Assembly: GCA_014800065.1 (NCBI GenBank)
Contig: JAAVGX010000056.1
Coordinates: forward strand, 1 to 13,302
Direction: 5' to 3'
Length of the DNA: 13,302 nucleotides
Source: Bacteroidales bacterium
GTDB lineage: Bacteria; Bacteroidota; Bacteroidia; Bacteroidales; Muribaculaceae
Every line of letters begins with the position of its first letter. Positions within the stretch are counted from its first letter, which is position 1. Of the stretch, positions 1 to 6,933 are shown piece after piece. Under the pieces are notes generated by a model. The model saw only the letters and a list, made by a program, of their open reading frames with translations, had not been told where the DNA came from and ran no database searches. A program made the position numbers and the translations under genes.

Positions 1-96
1 GGAGGAGCCGAAGCTCCTCCCCCGCTGCCCCTCGACTTGCATGTGTTAAGCCTGTAGCTAGCGTTCATCCTGAGCCAGGATCAAACTCTTCGTTGT
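1..96 (-). rRNA. rrs: 16S ribosomal RNA, 5' end (partial)
   Basis: Read on the minus strand, 70-89 is the universal 27F primer site (AGAGTTTGATCCTGGCTCAG), followed by GATGAACGCTAGCTACAGGC and the conserved ACACATGCAAGTCGA block. Counting back from E. coli position 8 puts the mature 5' end near 96; the exact nucleotide is an estimate. The window edge falls in V1: bases 1-20 form a perfect 8-bp stem closed by a UUCG tetraloop (on the RNA strand), matching helix 6. The sequence after the AAGTCGA block (GGGGCAGCGG) is of the type I associate with Muribaculaceae. The rest of the rrn operon lies to the left, outside the window. Confidence 0.97.
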
Positions 97-353
97 TGCT
101 TATCTTGTTTCTCTTTTTTCAAATCAAACAAGGCAAGTAATGTTATTATTTGCCTGTGATACAAGACTGCCTGAATGTCTGATTCCCGGGGGATATCACT
201 TATTGAGCTGAGTCAGAAATTGACTTGAGACTTCGCTTGCCCGCTCACCCTAAGGGAGCTGAGCTGCGTTTGCTCTTGTACTACTTCGTATCTATTGTAT
301 TCGTTTCAATGTTCTCTTTCGCTTCGGCGGCAGTGCCTTTCCGAAAGCGAGTG
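97..353 (-). promoter_or_regulatory. rRNA operon leader (transcribed spacer upstream of 16S)
   Basis: This non-coding stretch lies between the proximal rRNA promoter and the 16S 5' end and should be transcribed as precursor leader. It contains several hairpins. One, at 104-110/126-132 (CTTGTTT with AAACAAG), sits directly upstream of mature 16S and could be part of a processing stem. A second is at 211-215/221-225 (AGTCA with TGACT). A third pairs 319-327 with 341-350 with a single bulge and would lie almost at the 5' end of a transcript from the proximal promoter. I could not recognise a convincing boxA antitermination sequence. The partner strand for RNase III processing would be downstream of 16S and is not visible. 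Confidence 0.7.
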
Positions 354-386
354 CAAAGTTACGACAAGGTTTGGCGTTTCTCCAAA
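354..386 (-). promoter_or_regulatory. rRNA promoter P2 (proximal), Bacteroidetes type
   Basis: On the minus strand the -33 element TTTG (386-383) is followed after 21 bp by a -7 element TAACTTTG (361-354), matching the Bacteroidetes primary sigma consensus TTTG / TAnnTTTG. Transcription would start near 347 and give a leader of about 250 nt before 16S. An 11-bp tandem repeat lies just upstream of the -33 element. The assignment is by consensus and position; no start site has been measured. Confidence 0.75.
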
Positions 387-396
387 TTTTCATAGG

Positions 397-418
397 ATTT
401 TAACACTATTTTAACACT
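397..418. repeat. 11-bp perfect tandem repeat (2 copies) upstream of rRNA P2
   Basis: ATTTTAACACT occurs twice back to back (397-407 and 408-418). The block ends 10 bp upstream of the P2 -33 element in the direction of transcription. The unit length is close to one helical turn, so the AT-rich faces are in phase, as expected for an UP-like or activator-binding sequence. Function is inferred. Confidence 0.7.
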
Positions 419-455
419 TTAGCCGTGAACAATTTGTTTTTGCGCTTTTGCGACA

Positions 456-487
456 CAAATATAATACTTGCGCGGGAATTTTGCAAA
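456..487 (-). promoter_or_regulatory. rRNA promoter P1 (distal), Bacteroidetes type
   Basis: On the minus strand the -33 element TTTG (487-484) is followed after 20 bp by TATATTTG (463-456), a full match to TAnnTTTG. The start site would be near 449. Directly upstream lie an A8 run and a C10 run on this strand. Together with the proximal promoter it forms a tandem pair about 100 bp apart, an arrangement common for rRNA operons. Confidence 0.78.
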
Positions 488-488
488 C

Positions 489-506
489 TTTTTTTTGGGG
501 GGGGGG
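489..506. repeat. Homopolymer tracts T8 G10 abutting rRNA P1
   Basis: The plus strand shows eight T (489-496) followed directly by ten G (497-506). On the transcribed strand this reads C10 A8, with the A-tract one base from the -33 TTTG of P1, where an UP element would lie. A run of ten identical G/C pairs is prone to slippage, so its length may vary between cells or be misassembled. Confidence 0.9.
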
Positions 507-540
507 AGATTGGAATGAGTGTGCGCGCGGATTTGGGGTT

Positions 541-590
541 TTCTTGATTTATCTTGATTTTGCTTGATTAATCTTGATTTATCGAGATTG
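541..590. repeat. 10-bp tandem repeat, four copies plus a degenerate fifth
   Basis: Four consecutive 10-mers share the core CTTGATT: TTCTTGATTT (541), ATCTTGATTT (551), TGCTTGATTA (561) and ATCTTGATTT (571). A diverged fifth unit, ATCGAGATTG, follows at 581. The block lies about 55-105 bp upstream of the rRNA P1 -33 element. The 10-bp period places every unit on nearly the same face of the helix, which suggests intrinsic curvature or cooperative protein binding. No known Bacteroidetes factor can be assigned from sequence alone. Confidence 0.85.
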
Positions 591-603
591 GGTGTGCGGG
601 TTT

Positions 604-883
604 GCCGAGCTTAAACTCGGCGCCGAAGACAAAGTGCCGCTGCGCGGCATTGCTTTTGTGGGGGCTTGGGGTCGGAGTTACCTTTGCTATGTGAATCAAC
701 CCCTCCGGGGTTGGTAGTGAGAGAGTGTGTGGCGTAACCGGGCACTGCGTACCCGGTTAACGAAGAAATCAAGGCCTCCGGCCTTGAACTCTTACACCTG
801 ATAGATGCGCGGCGTTGTTTTGTGGCGGTTGGGCGTTGGTGACATCGCGGAGCGATGTCCCTACATTTCGCTGGTTTCCAGCG
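604..883. repeat. Cluster of seven perfect short palindromes (REP-like)
   Basis: Perfect inverted repeats lie at 604-621 (6-bp stem), 635-649 (6 bp, loop TGC), 697-713 (7 bp, loop TCC), 735-759 (8 bp, 9-nt loop), 769-787 (8 bp, loop TCC), 841-859 (8 bp, loop GGA) and 869-883 (6 bp, loop TTT). Arms differ in sequence, but four of the five triloop hairpins have a C-NNN-G core, and three of these are CTCCG on one strand or the other. None is followed by a T-run, so they are not ordinary intrinsic terminators. Open frames crossing this block (for example 611-1057 minus) are translations of the palindromes and do not look like proteins. The stretch 884-1022 after it shows nothing else I can name. 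Confidence 0.75.
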
Positions 884-1022
884 CATTATGGACATGGTCG
901 CTACTGGGAGGCTCTTTGCTTTTGTGTGCTTATGCACGGGGCTGGAGACATGGTGCCGCTGCGGCTTTGGAGGTATGTTCATAACTCTTTTGATTTTGTT
1001 CATATTTTTAGCATTGGGGCAT

Positions 1023-1053
1023 TTTGATATTTGCGGGATTTTGCGTAATTTTG
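1023..1053 (+). promoter_or_regulatory. Promoter for the dnaE operon
   Basis: TTTG at 1023-1026 is followed after 19 bp by TAATTTTG at 1046-1053, matching the Bacteroidetes TTTG / TAnnTTTG consensus. Transcription would start near 1060, giving a short AT-rich leader of about 47 nt before the dnaE ATG. No Shine-Dalgarno sequence is visible, which is normal for this phylum. Confidence 0.65.
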
Positions 1054-1106
1054 ACAATCTTTTGTGTGTTTACTTTTTACCCACTTATCCACTTTAAAAT
1101 TTTTCA

Positions 1107-4100
1107 ATGTCTGATTTCGTACATCTCCATGTTCACTCTATGTACTCTGTCCTTGACGGTCTTTCTGACATCGGCAAGCTGGTGAAGAAGGCTGTATCGG
1201 ACGGGATGCCTGCATTGGCTCTGACTGACCACGGCAATATGTTCGGGGCGAAGAGTTTTTTCAATGAAATCAAGAAGCATAATAAGGGAGTAAAGGGTGA
1301 GATCAAGGAGGCCGAAGCGCAACTTGCGGCGGCTTGCGAGTCGGGTGATCCGGAGGCTGAATCTACGGCGCGGGCCGCGCTGGAGGCAGCCCGCAAGCGT
1401 TACCTGAAGCCGATTTTGGGGTGTGAGATGTATGTGGCCAACGGTTCGCTGCTTGAACATACCGATAAGCGCGATACGGGTCGGCATCTTGTTGTATTGG
1501 CTAAAAATGAACAGGGGTATAAGAATCTGATAAAATTGGTTAGCCGCGCCTGGACTGACGGGTTCTATTCTCATCCGCGTACGGATAAGGAGCAACTGGC
1601 CGCCCACCGCGAGGGTCTGATTGTGTGCTCGGCCTGTCTTGGCGGGGAGATTCCGCGCCTGCTCACGGCCGGCAACTATGAAGAGGCCGACCGCAGTGTG
1701 GCGTGGTGGAAAGAGACTTTCGGCGATGACTATTATATTGAGCTTCAACGTCATAAGGCCACGTCGCCCCGTGCCAACCACGAGACTTACGAGCGCCAGC
1801 GTGAAATTGAGCCAAAGCTCATAGAACTGGCGCGCAAGCACAATATAAAAATCATTGCGACCAACGACGTTCATTTTGTGGATGAAAGCGATGCCGAGGC
1901 TCACGACCGCCTGGTGTGTCTTTCGACAAATAAATACGTTGACGACGAGAACCGAATGCTCTACTCCAAGCAGGAGTGGTTCAAAACAACGTCGGAGATG
2001 GAGCAGGCCTTCCATGACCTGCCCGAAGCCCTGAGCAACACGCTTGAAATTGCCGCCAAGGTTGAGGAATACGACATCGACCATGCTCCGATTATGCCCA
2101 ACTTCGCCATTCCGAGCGACTTCGGCACCGAAGAAGAGTACCGAAGCCGTATCACACACGAAGAGCTCTTCGAGGAGTTCACGCGTGATGAGAACGGTAA
2201 TGTGGTGATGAGCAGGGAAGATGGTGAGAAAAAGATTGCTCGTTTAGGTGGTTATGATAAACTTTACCGTATAAAATTCGAAGCCGACTATCTTCGAAAA
2301 ATCACATATGAGGGTGCAGCGCGCCTCTACCCTACCCCATTGGCACCCGAAATCGATGAGCGCATCAACTTCGAGCTATATATAATGAAGACGATGGGTT
2401 TTCCCGGGTACTTCCTCATTGTGGAGGACTTCATTCGCGAAGGACGCAAGATGGGCGTGGTGATCGGGCCCGGGCGTGGTTCGGCGGCAGGGTCGGTTGT
2501 GGCTTATTGCCTTGGTATCACTAAGGTAGACCCGCTCAAGTACGACCTCCTGTTCGAACGATTCCTCAACCCCGACCGTATTTCGCTCCCTGATATCGAC
2601 GTTGACTTCGATGATGACGGTCGCGAGCTTGTTCTGAACTATGTGACCCGTCGGTACGGGGCACCCAACGTGGCTCACATCATCACTTACGGCACCATGG
2701 CGGCCAAGTCGGCCATCAAGGACGTGGCTCGTGTGATGCGTTATCCTGTGGCTACGTCGAACAAGCTGACGAAGATGATTCCGCGGCATATGCCCATGGA
2801 CCCCAACAAGAAGGACAAGGAGCTCAAGCAGACAGTGCACAACTGCGTGGAATATCTGCCCGAATTCAAGGAGGAGATAGCCAAGGACCCCGGTGTTGGT
2901 GAGCTTCTGGACTTCGCCGACAAGCTCGAAGGGACTGTCCGAAACGTGGGCGTGCATGCCTGTGGCGTAATTATATGTCGTGACGACGTGACGGACTGGG
3001 TGCCTGTGAGCACTGCCGCCGACAAGAACGGCGACCGAATTCTGGTGACTCAGTATGAGGGTAAGGTGATTGAGGACACCGGGTTGATCAAGATGGACTT
3101 CCTGGGGCTTAAAACTCTCAGTATTATCCGTGATGCAGTGGCAAACATCAAACAAAGCCGCGGCATCGACGTGGATATGGATTCCATCCCCATCGACGAC
3201 CCCAAGACGTACGACCTTTACAGCCGTGGTGCCACCGTGGGGACGTTCCAGTTCGAGAGTCCCGGTATGCAGCGCTACCTGCGCGAACTTCGTCCGAGCG
3301 TGTTCGAGGACCTCATAGCCATGAACGCCCTCTATCGTCCCGGCCCAATGGAGAAAATTCCCAACTTCATTGCCCGCAAACACGGCCAGGAACCCATCGA
3401 GTACGACATTCCCGAAATGGAAGTGTATCTCAAGGATACCTACGGCATCACCGTGTATCAGGAACAGGTGATGCTTCTGTCGCGCCAGTTGGCCAACTTC
3501 ACCCGTGGTGAAAGCGACACGCTTCGTAAAGCCATGGGTAAGAAGATGATAGCGAAGATGAACGAGCTGAAGGGGAAATTCCTCACCGGCGGTCAAGCTA
3601 ACGGTCATAAACCCGAGGTGCTTGAAAAAATCTGGGGTGAGTGGGAAAAATTCGCGTCGTATGCGTTCAACAAGAGCCACGCCACCTGCTACTCGTGGGT
3701 GGCCTTCCAGACGGGGTATCTGAAGGCAAACTACCCGGCCGAATATATGGCTTCGGTGTTGAGCCGAAATCTTAACGACATTGCCGAGCTCTCGTTCTAT
3801 ATGGATGAGTGCCGGTCGATGGGCATCGAGGTAAAAGGTCCGGACATCAATGAATCGATGGAGACCTTCAGCGTTCCTGCCGAGGGCGTTATCCGCTTCG
3901 GGCTGAGCGCCATCAAGGGTATCGGCGCCGATGTGGTTCGAAGCATTATCAAAGCGCGCCAGGAGGGACCGTTCAAGGACATCTACGACTTTGTGGAGCG
4001 TGTTCCTGCAGGAGCACTCAACCGCCGTGTATTCGACAATCTCAATCTGGCGGGCGCATTCGACTGCTTCGGAATCAAGCGCGAAGACCTTGCCGCCGAG

Positions 4101-4922
4101 GTGGGTAAACGCGGCGAAACCATGGCCGAGCAGCTCCTGCGCTACGGGAGTCAGCATCAGAACGAAGCCAATCAGAGCATGGCCTCGCTCTTCGCCTTCG
4201 ATGATGAAGAATTAAAAGCATCGAGCCGTCCACCCATTCCATCCTCTGTGGCTTGGGACAATATGATTAAACTCAACAAAGAGCGCGACCTTGTGGGAAT
4301 GTACCTCTCGGGGCATCCCCTCGACCCATTCTGGGTTGACGTAAACTTCGGCGTTGACCTGACGGCGGTTGAGAAAAACGACATCACACAGCCAATGCCC
4401 AATCCCGTATCGTTTGCCGGCACGGTTACTTCTGTTGAAAACCGAACGTTCAACAACGGCGGTAAGGGTATGATTGTGAAGATTGAAGACTACACCGGAA
4501 CTACCGAAGTGGCCTTATACGACCAAAATATCAACAAGTACGGGCATCTGTGCATCGTAGGGCAGCCTATCCTTGTGAAGGGTGTGTTCCGGGAATCGCG
4601 CAACCGTGCGACCGGGGCCGTCAACACCCGCTTCTACCCCGATGCTGTGATTCCCCTGAGTGACGTGAAAGGAAAACTGTTCGAATCGCTCGAGGTGAAG
4701 GTGATGCCTACGCAGCTCGATCTTATCGACAAATTCCTCGACGATGTAACCCTGCCTGACGCATCCGAGGGCGGCATTGCGTTGCAATTTGCAATCTACG
4801 ACCCCGAAATCGGACGTCAGAGCGTATTCGCAAGCAACATCAGAATCAAGCTGGACAAGGCCGCTATCAAAACCCTTGAACAGCTCGACATATCATATAA
4901 ACTTCAAAAGAAACCCGCTTAA
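1107..4922 (+). CDS. dnaE: DNA polymerase III subunit alpha (DnaE)
   Basis: Catalytic subunit of the replicative polymerase, 1271 aa, within the usual Bacteroidetes DnaE size. The N-terminal PHP domain (about 1-300) opens HLHVHS and keeps all residues I align with its metal site: H8, H10, D17, H42, E107, H127, C177, D254 and H256. Residues ~58-100 form a charged, Ala-rich insertion. The polymerase core shows GPGRGSAAGS (454-463), PDIDVDF (495-501, with D496 and D498 matching E. coli D401/D403) and the third Asp, D664, in MDFLGLKTL. A helix-hairpin-helix (GLSAIKGIGADV) and an OB fold (FAGTVTSVENRTF, ~1110-1150) follow. Q1023-F1029, ending SLF, is a plausible internal beta-clamp-binding motif. 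The start ATG follows an AT-rich leader. There is no terminator before the thioredoxin gene 17 nt downstream, so they are probably co-transcribed. Confidence 0.98.
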   Translation: MSDFVHLHVHSMYSVLDGLSDIGKLVKKAVSDGMPALALTDHGNMFGAKSFFNEIKKHNKGVKGEIKEAEAQLAAACESGDPEAESTARAALEAARKRYLKPILGCEMYVANGSLLEHTDKRDTGRHLVVLAKNEQGYKNLIKLVSRAWTDGFYSHPRTDKEQLAAHREGLIVCSACLGGEIPRLLTAGNYEEADRSVAWWKETFGDDYYIELQRHKATSPRANHETYERQREIEPKLIELARKHNIKIIATNDVHFVDESDAEAHDRLVCLSTNKYVDDENRMLYSKQEWFKTTSEMEQAFHDLPEALSNTLEIAAKVEEYDIDHAPIMPNFAIPSDFGTEEEYRSRITHEELFEEFTRDENGNVVMSREDGEKKIARLGGYDKLYRIKFEADYLRKITYEGAARLYPTPLAPEIDERINFELYIMKTMGFPGYFLIVEDFIREGRKMGVVIGPGRGSAAGSVVAYCLGITKVDPLKYDLLFERFLNPDRISLPDIDVDFDDDGRELVLNYVTRRYGAPNVAHIITYGTMAAKSAIKDVARVMRYPVATSNKLTKMIPRHMPMDPNKKDKELKQTVHNCVEYLPEFKEEIAKDPGVGELLDFADKLEGTVRNVGVHACGVIICRDDVTDWVPVSTAADKNGDRILVTQYEGKVIEDTGLIKMDFLGLKTLSIIRDAVANIKQSRGIDVDMDSIPIDDPKTYDLYSRGATVGTFQFESPGMQRYLRELRPSVFEDLIAMNALYRPGPMEKIPNFIARKHGQEPIEYDIPEMEVYLKDTYGITVYQEQVMLLSRQLANFTRGESDTLRKAMGKKMIAKMNELKGKFLTGGQANGHKPEVLEKIWGEWEKFASYAFNKSHATCYSWVAFQTGYLKANYPAEYMASVLSRNLNDIAELSFYMDECRSMGIEVKGPDINESMETFSVPAEGVIRFGLSAIKGIGADVVRSIIKARQEGPFKDIYDFVERVPAGALNRRVFDNLNLAGAFDCFGIKREDLAAEVGKRGETMAEQLLRYGSQHQNEANQSMASLFAFDDEELKASSRPPIPSSVAWDNMIKLNKERDLVGMYLSGHPLDPFWVDVNFGVDLTAVEKNDITQPMPNPVSFAGTVTSVENRTFNNGGKGMIVKIEDYTGTTEVALYDQNINKYGHLCIVGQPILVKGVFRESRNRATGAVNTRFYPDAVIPLSDVKGKLFESLEVKVMPTQLDLIDKFLDDVTLPDASEGGIALQFAIYDPEIGRQSVFASNIRIKLDKAAIKTLEQLDISYKLQKKPA

Positions 4923-4939
4923 CAGTAATAAAATAAAAA

Positions 4940-5263
4940 ATGGCACAAAAATTTACCGACTCAAACATCGAAGAAATCATTGCCACCGGTAAGCCCGTTG
5001 TAGTTGACTTCTGGGCAACCTGGTGTGGTCCCTGCATGGCTATGAGCCCCATCGTTGACTCTCTGGCCGAGCAATATGAAGGCAAAGTAGAAATCGGGAA
5101 ATACAATATCGAAGAAGAGACCGAATTCTGCAACCAGAACCGTGTGATGAGTATCCCTCTGTTCCTTTTCTTCAAGGATGGGAAAAAGACCTCAATCCGT
5201 CTGACCGGCAAAGTTTCTGAAGAAGAACTCAAGAGCAAAATCGAAGAACTCCTTGCTCTCTAA
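4940..5263 (+). CDS. trxA: Thioredoxin
   Basis: A 107-aa classical cytoplasmic thioredoxin, a dithiol-disulfide reductant for enzymes such as ribonucleotide reductase and peroxidases. The active site is W28-C29-G30-P31-C32 inside VDFWATWCGPC. The buried acid D23 lies six residues before C29, as D26 does in E. coli. The cis-proline loop is SIPLF with P73, where leucine replaces the commoner threonine after the proline. There is one extra cysteine, C64. No signal peptide is present. The gene starts 17 nt after dnaE and ends 21 nt before the NAD(P)HX repair gene, with no terminator on either side, so it sits in the middle of an operon. The family call is secure; trxA is used as the generic name, as other thioredoxin paralogs may exist in the genome. 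Confidence 0.95.
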   Translation: MAQKFTDSNIEEIIATGKPVVVDFWATWCGPCMAMSPIVDSLAEQYEGKVEIGKYNIEEETEFCNQNRVMSIPLFLFFKDGKKTSIRLTGKVSEEELKSKIEELLAL

Positions 5264-5284
5264 AGCCTTGCACAATCTAAAAAA

Positions 5285-6889
5285 ATGAAAAACAACGTAT
5301 TCACACCGCAGGATATAGACTACATCCTTGAGGCAACTTTGGGCAAGCTCGACGAAATCGAGGCTATGCCCGAGGGGGCCGAAAGGGATGAGGCTATCCG
5401 CCGGCGTGTTGACTTCATCACCGAAGTTGGGGTGCAGGTAGCAAAAGAGGTTGAAACCTTTCGGGGCGAAAGCGACGCGAAGGTAATCGTTTTTGCGGGC
5501 GACGACATCAACGGCGCCTATGCGCTGCAGACAGCCACGGAGCTTCACCGAAAGGGGACACGGGCGCTGGTTTACCTTTTCAATATCGGTGGTAATCTGC
5601 TGACGCTTGACACCCGTATGGCTCGCGACCGCTTCATCGAGCTCGTGGATCCGGCATACCTTGTTGAAGTGATTGACCCGGGTCGGAATTTCACCATGCC
5701 CGCCATGAATTCGCATATGCTGGTGGTGGACGGAATTTTCGGGCGTGAATACCGCAAACCACTCAAAGGTGGCTATCAGGCTGTTGCGCGCGAAATCAAC
5801 GAACAGCATCCGAAGGTGATTTCAATCGACCTTCCTTCCGGTATGGACCCCGAACTTACAGTAGGGATGATTAACCGTAACATCGTTCATGCCACTCTGA
5901 CTCTGACCCTTGTCGGGCCGTCGCTTGCTTTTTTCATGCCTGAAAACAATGAGTTGCTCGGAAGATGGAAGGTGTTAAAACTCGCCCTCAACACCGCCGC
6001 GCTGCACGATGTGCACTGCACCACGCGGGTGATGGATATGCGAGCCATGCGCGCAGTGCTGAAGCCACGCAGCCACATCGCGAGTAAGCAGGACCTTGGG
6101 GACTGCATCATTTTCGCGGGATCGTTCGGGATGATGGGATCGGCTGTCCTGGCGGCTCAGGCAGCATGTCGTAGCGGTTGTGGACGGGTGACCGTGCATT
6201 CGGCCCGGTGTGGTAATACAATCCTGCAGACAGCCGTTCCGTGCGCAATGTTTGCGACCGACGGGTGCGAAACGACGATTGAACGTTTCGACAATCCTCA
6301 TCGCTGCCGAGGTATTGCCATCGGCCCCGGAATCGGTACTGCTGACGCAACAATCCGCGGGCTCGAAACTTTCCTCAAGGCCTGCACGGCTCAGAATACT
6401 CCCGTAATCCTTGATGCCGATGCTCTGAACTGCATAGCCCGCAATCCCCTTATCCTTGAGCATGTTCCGCCTCGGAGCATTATTACCCCTCATGCTGCCG
6501 AGTTCGATCGGATTTTCGGCTCACATCCTACGCATGCCGCGCGAGTGCTTAAGGCAATCGCAGAGGCACGACGTCATAAAATCATTATAGTCCTCAAAGG
6601 GCACCACACTCTCACAATCTGGACCGACGGTACGATTCTGATTAACCCCACCGGGACAGAAGCTCTGGCCACGGCCGGAAGCGGGGACGTTCTCACTGGG
6701 CTTATGGGCGGGTTGGTTGCTCAGCGGATGATTTCCGAAATAGCCGCCACAGTGGCTGTATTCGTGCATGGATACGCCGGACAGCTGGCCGCTCGTCGTT
6801 ACGGAATCTTCGGAACCACCGCCGAGGACATCGCAGAATGCGTCGGAGAAGCGCTTCAAACTATAGTCTATCCATCAAAGAAAGAATAA
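5285..6889 (+). CDS. Bifunctional NAD(P)HX repair protein (epimerase/dehydratase fusion, YjeF/NnrE-NnrD type)
   Basis: A 534-aa fusion. The C-terminal ribokinase-like half (about 250-534) resembles the ADP-dependent dehydratase that restores NAD(P)H from its hydrate. Visible motifs are FAGSFGMMGSAVLAA, AIGPGIG, VILDADALN, ITPHAAEF, VLKGHHT and AGSGDVLTGL, with the catalytic-type aspartate D468 in GSGD (465-468). The N-terminal half (about 1-245) has the outline of the YjeF_N epimerase, with VVDGIFG (D149) and SIDLPSGMD. However, the phosphate-binding loop, normally GNNGGDG, reads GDDINGA (72-78), and the usual LMERAG helix reads FITEVG. I infer that dehydratase activity is likely retained and that epimerase activity is weakened or lost. 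The gene lies 21 nt after the thioredoxin gene, probably in the same transcript. The family assignment is confident; activity of the N-terminal half is not. Confidence 0.92.
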   Translation: MKNNVFTPQDIDYILEATLGKLDEIEAMPEGAERDEAIRRRVDFITEVGVQVAKEVETFRGESDAKVIVFAGDDINGAYALQTATELHRKGTRALVYLFNIGGNLLTLDTRMARDRFIELVDPAYLVEVIDPGRNFTMPAMNSHMLVVDGIFGREYRKPLKGGYQAVAREINEQHPKVISIDLPSGMDPELTVGMINRNIVHATLTLTLVGPSLAFFMPENNELLGRWKVLKLALNTAALHDVHCTTRVMDMRAMRAVLKPRSHIASKQDLGDCIIFAGSFGMMGSAVLAAQAACRSGCGRVTVHSARCGNTILQTAVPCAMFATDGCETTIERFDNPHRCRGIAIGPGIGTADATIRGLETFLKACTAQNTPVILDADALNCIARNPLILEHVPPRSIITPHAAEFDRIFGSHPTHAARVLKAIAEARRHKIIIVLKGHHTLTIWTDGTILINPTGTEALATAGSGDVLTGLMGGLVAQRMISEIAATVAVFVHGYAGQLAARRYGIFGTTAEDIAECVGEALQTIVYPSKKE

Positions 6890-6893
6890 AAAG

Positions 6894-6931
6894 AACCTCC
6901 TAAACCTCCTAACCCCTTAAACCCCCTAACC
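6894..6931. repeat. 9-nt C-rich degenerate repeat upstream of the DUF4831 gene
   Basis: Four 9-nt units fill most of the 44-nt gap before the next ATG: AACCTCCTA, AACCTCCTA, ACCCCTTAA and ACCCCCTAA, then CC. The plus strand (mRNA) is C-rich and the minus strand carries evenly spaced G-runs. It ends 2 nt before the start codon at 6934, so it would be the 5' untranslated or intercistronic RNA of that gene. It offers no Shine-Dalgarno sequence on the mRNA strand. Confidence 0.75.
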
Positions 6932-6933
6932 AT

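Noticed and set aside
97..353. A tRNA or small RNA gene in the rRNA leader
   Set aside because: No cloverleaf or TTCGANNC T-arm consensus was found. The stems present are explained as rRNA leader structure.
604..960. The hairpin series as a CRISPR array or attC-like integron array
   Set aside because: There is no constant repeat with regular spacing, the spacers are irregular, and no cas or integrase gene is in the window.
611..1057. A 148-aa minus-strand open frame, and plus-strand frames at 815-1027 and 855-1097, in the 16S-dnaE gap
   Set aside because: They run through the palindrome cluster, have low-complexity composition rich in Arg, Lys, Ser and Pro or in hydrophobics, match no domain I recognise, and extend into the probable dnaE promoter. 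They are best read as translated repeats.
2185..2290. A locally AT-richer stretch of dnaE as a possible horizontal insert
   Set aside because: The encoded segment (LGGYDKLYRIKFEADYL) fits the expected DnaE sequence of this phylum without a break, so it is ordinary codon variation.
2376..4157. A 593-aa open frame on the minus strand inside dnaE
   Set aside because: It lies wholly antisense to dnaE, whose product has all expected motifs. The frame stays open because of dnaE codon bias, and its composition (His- and Val-rich) is typical of a shadow.
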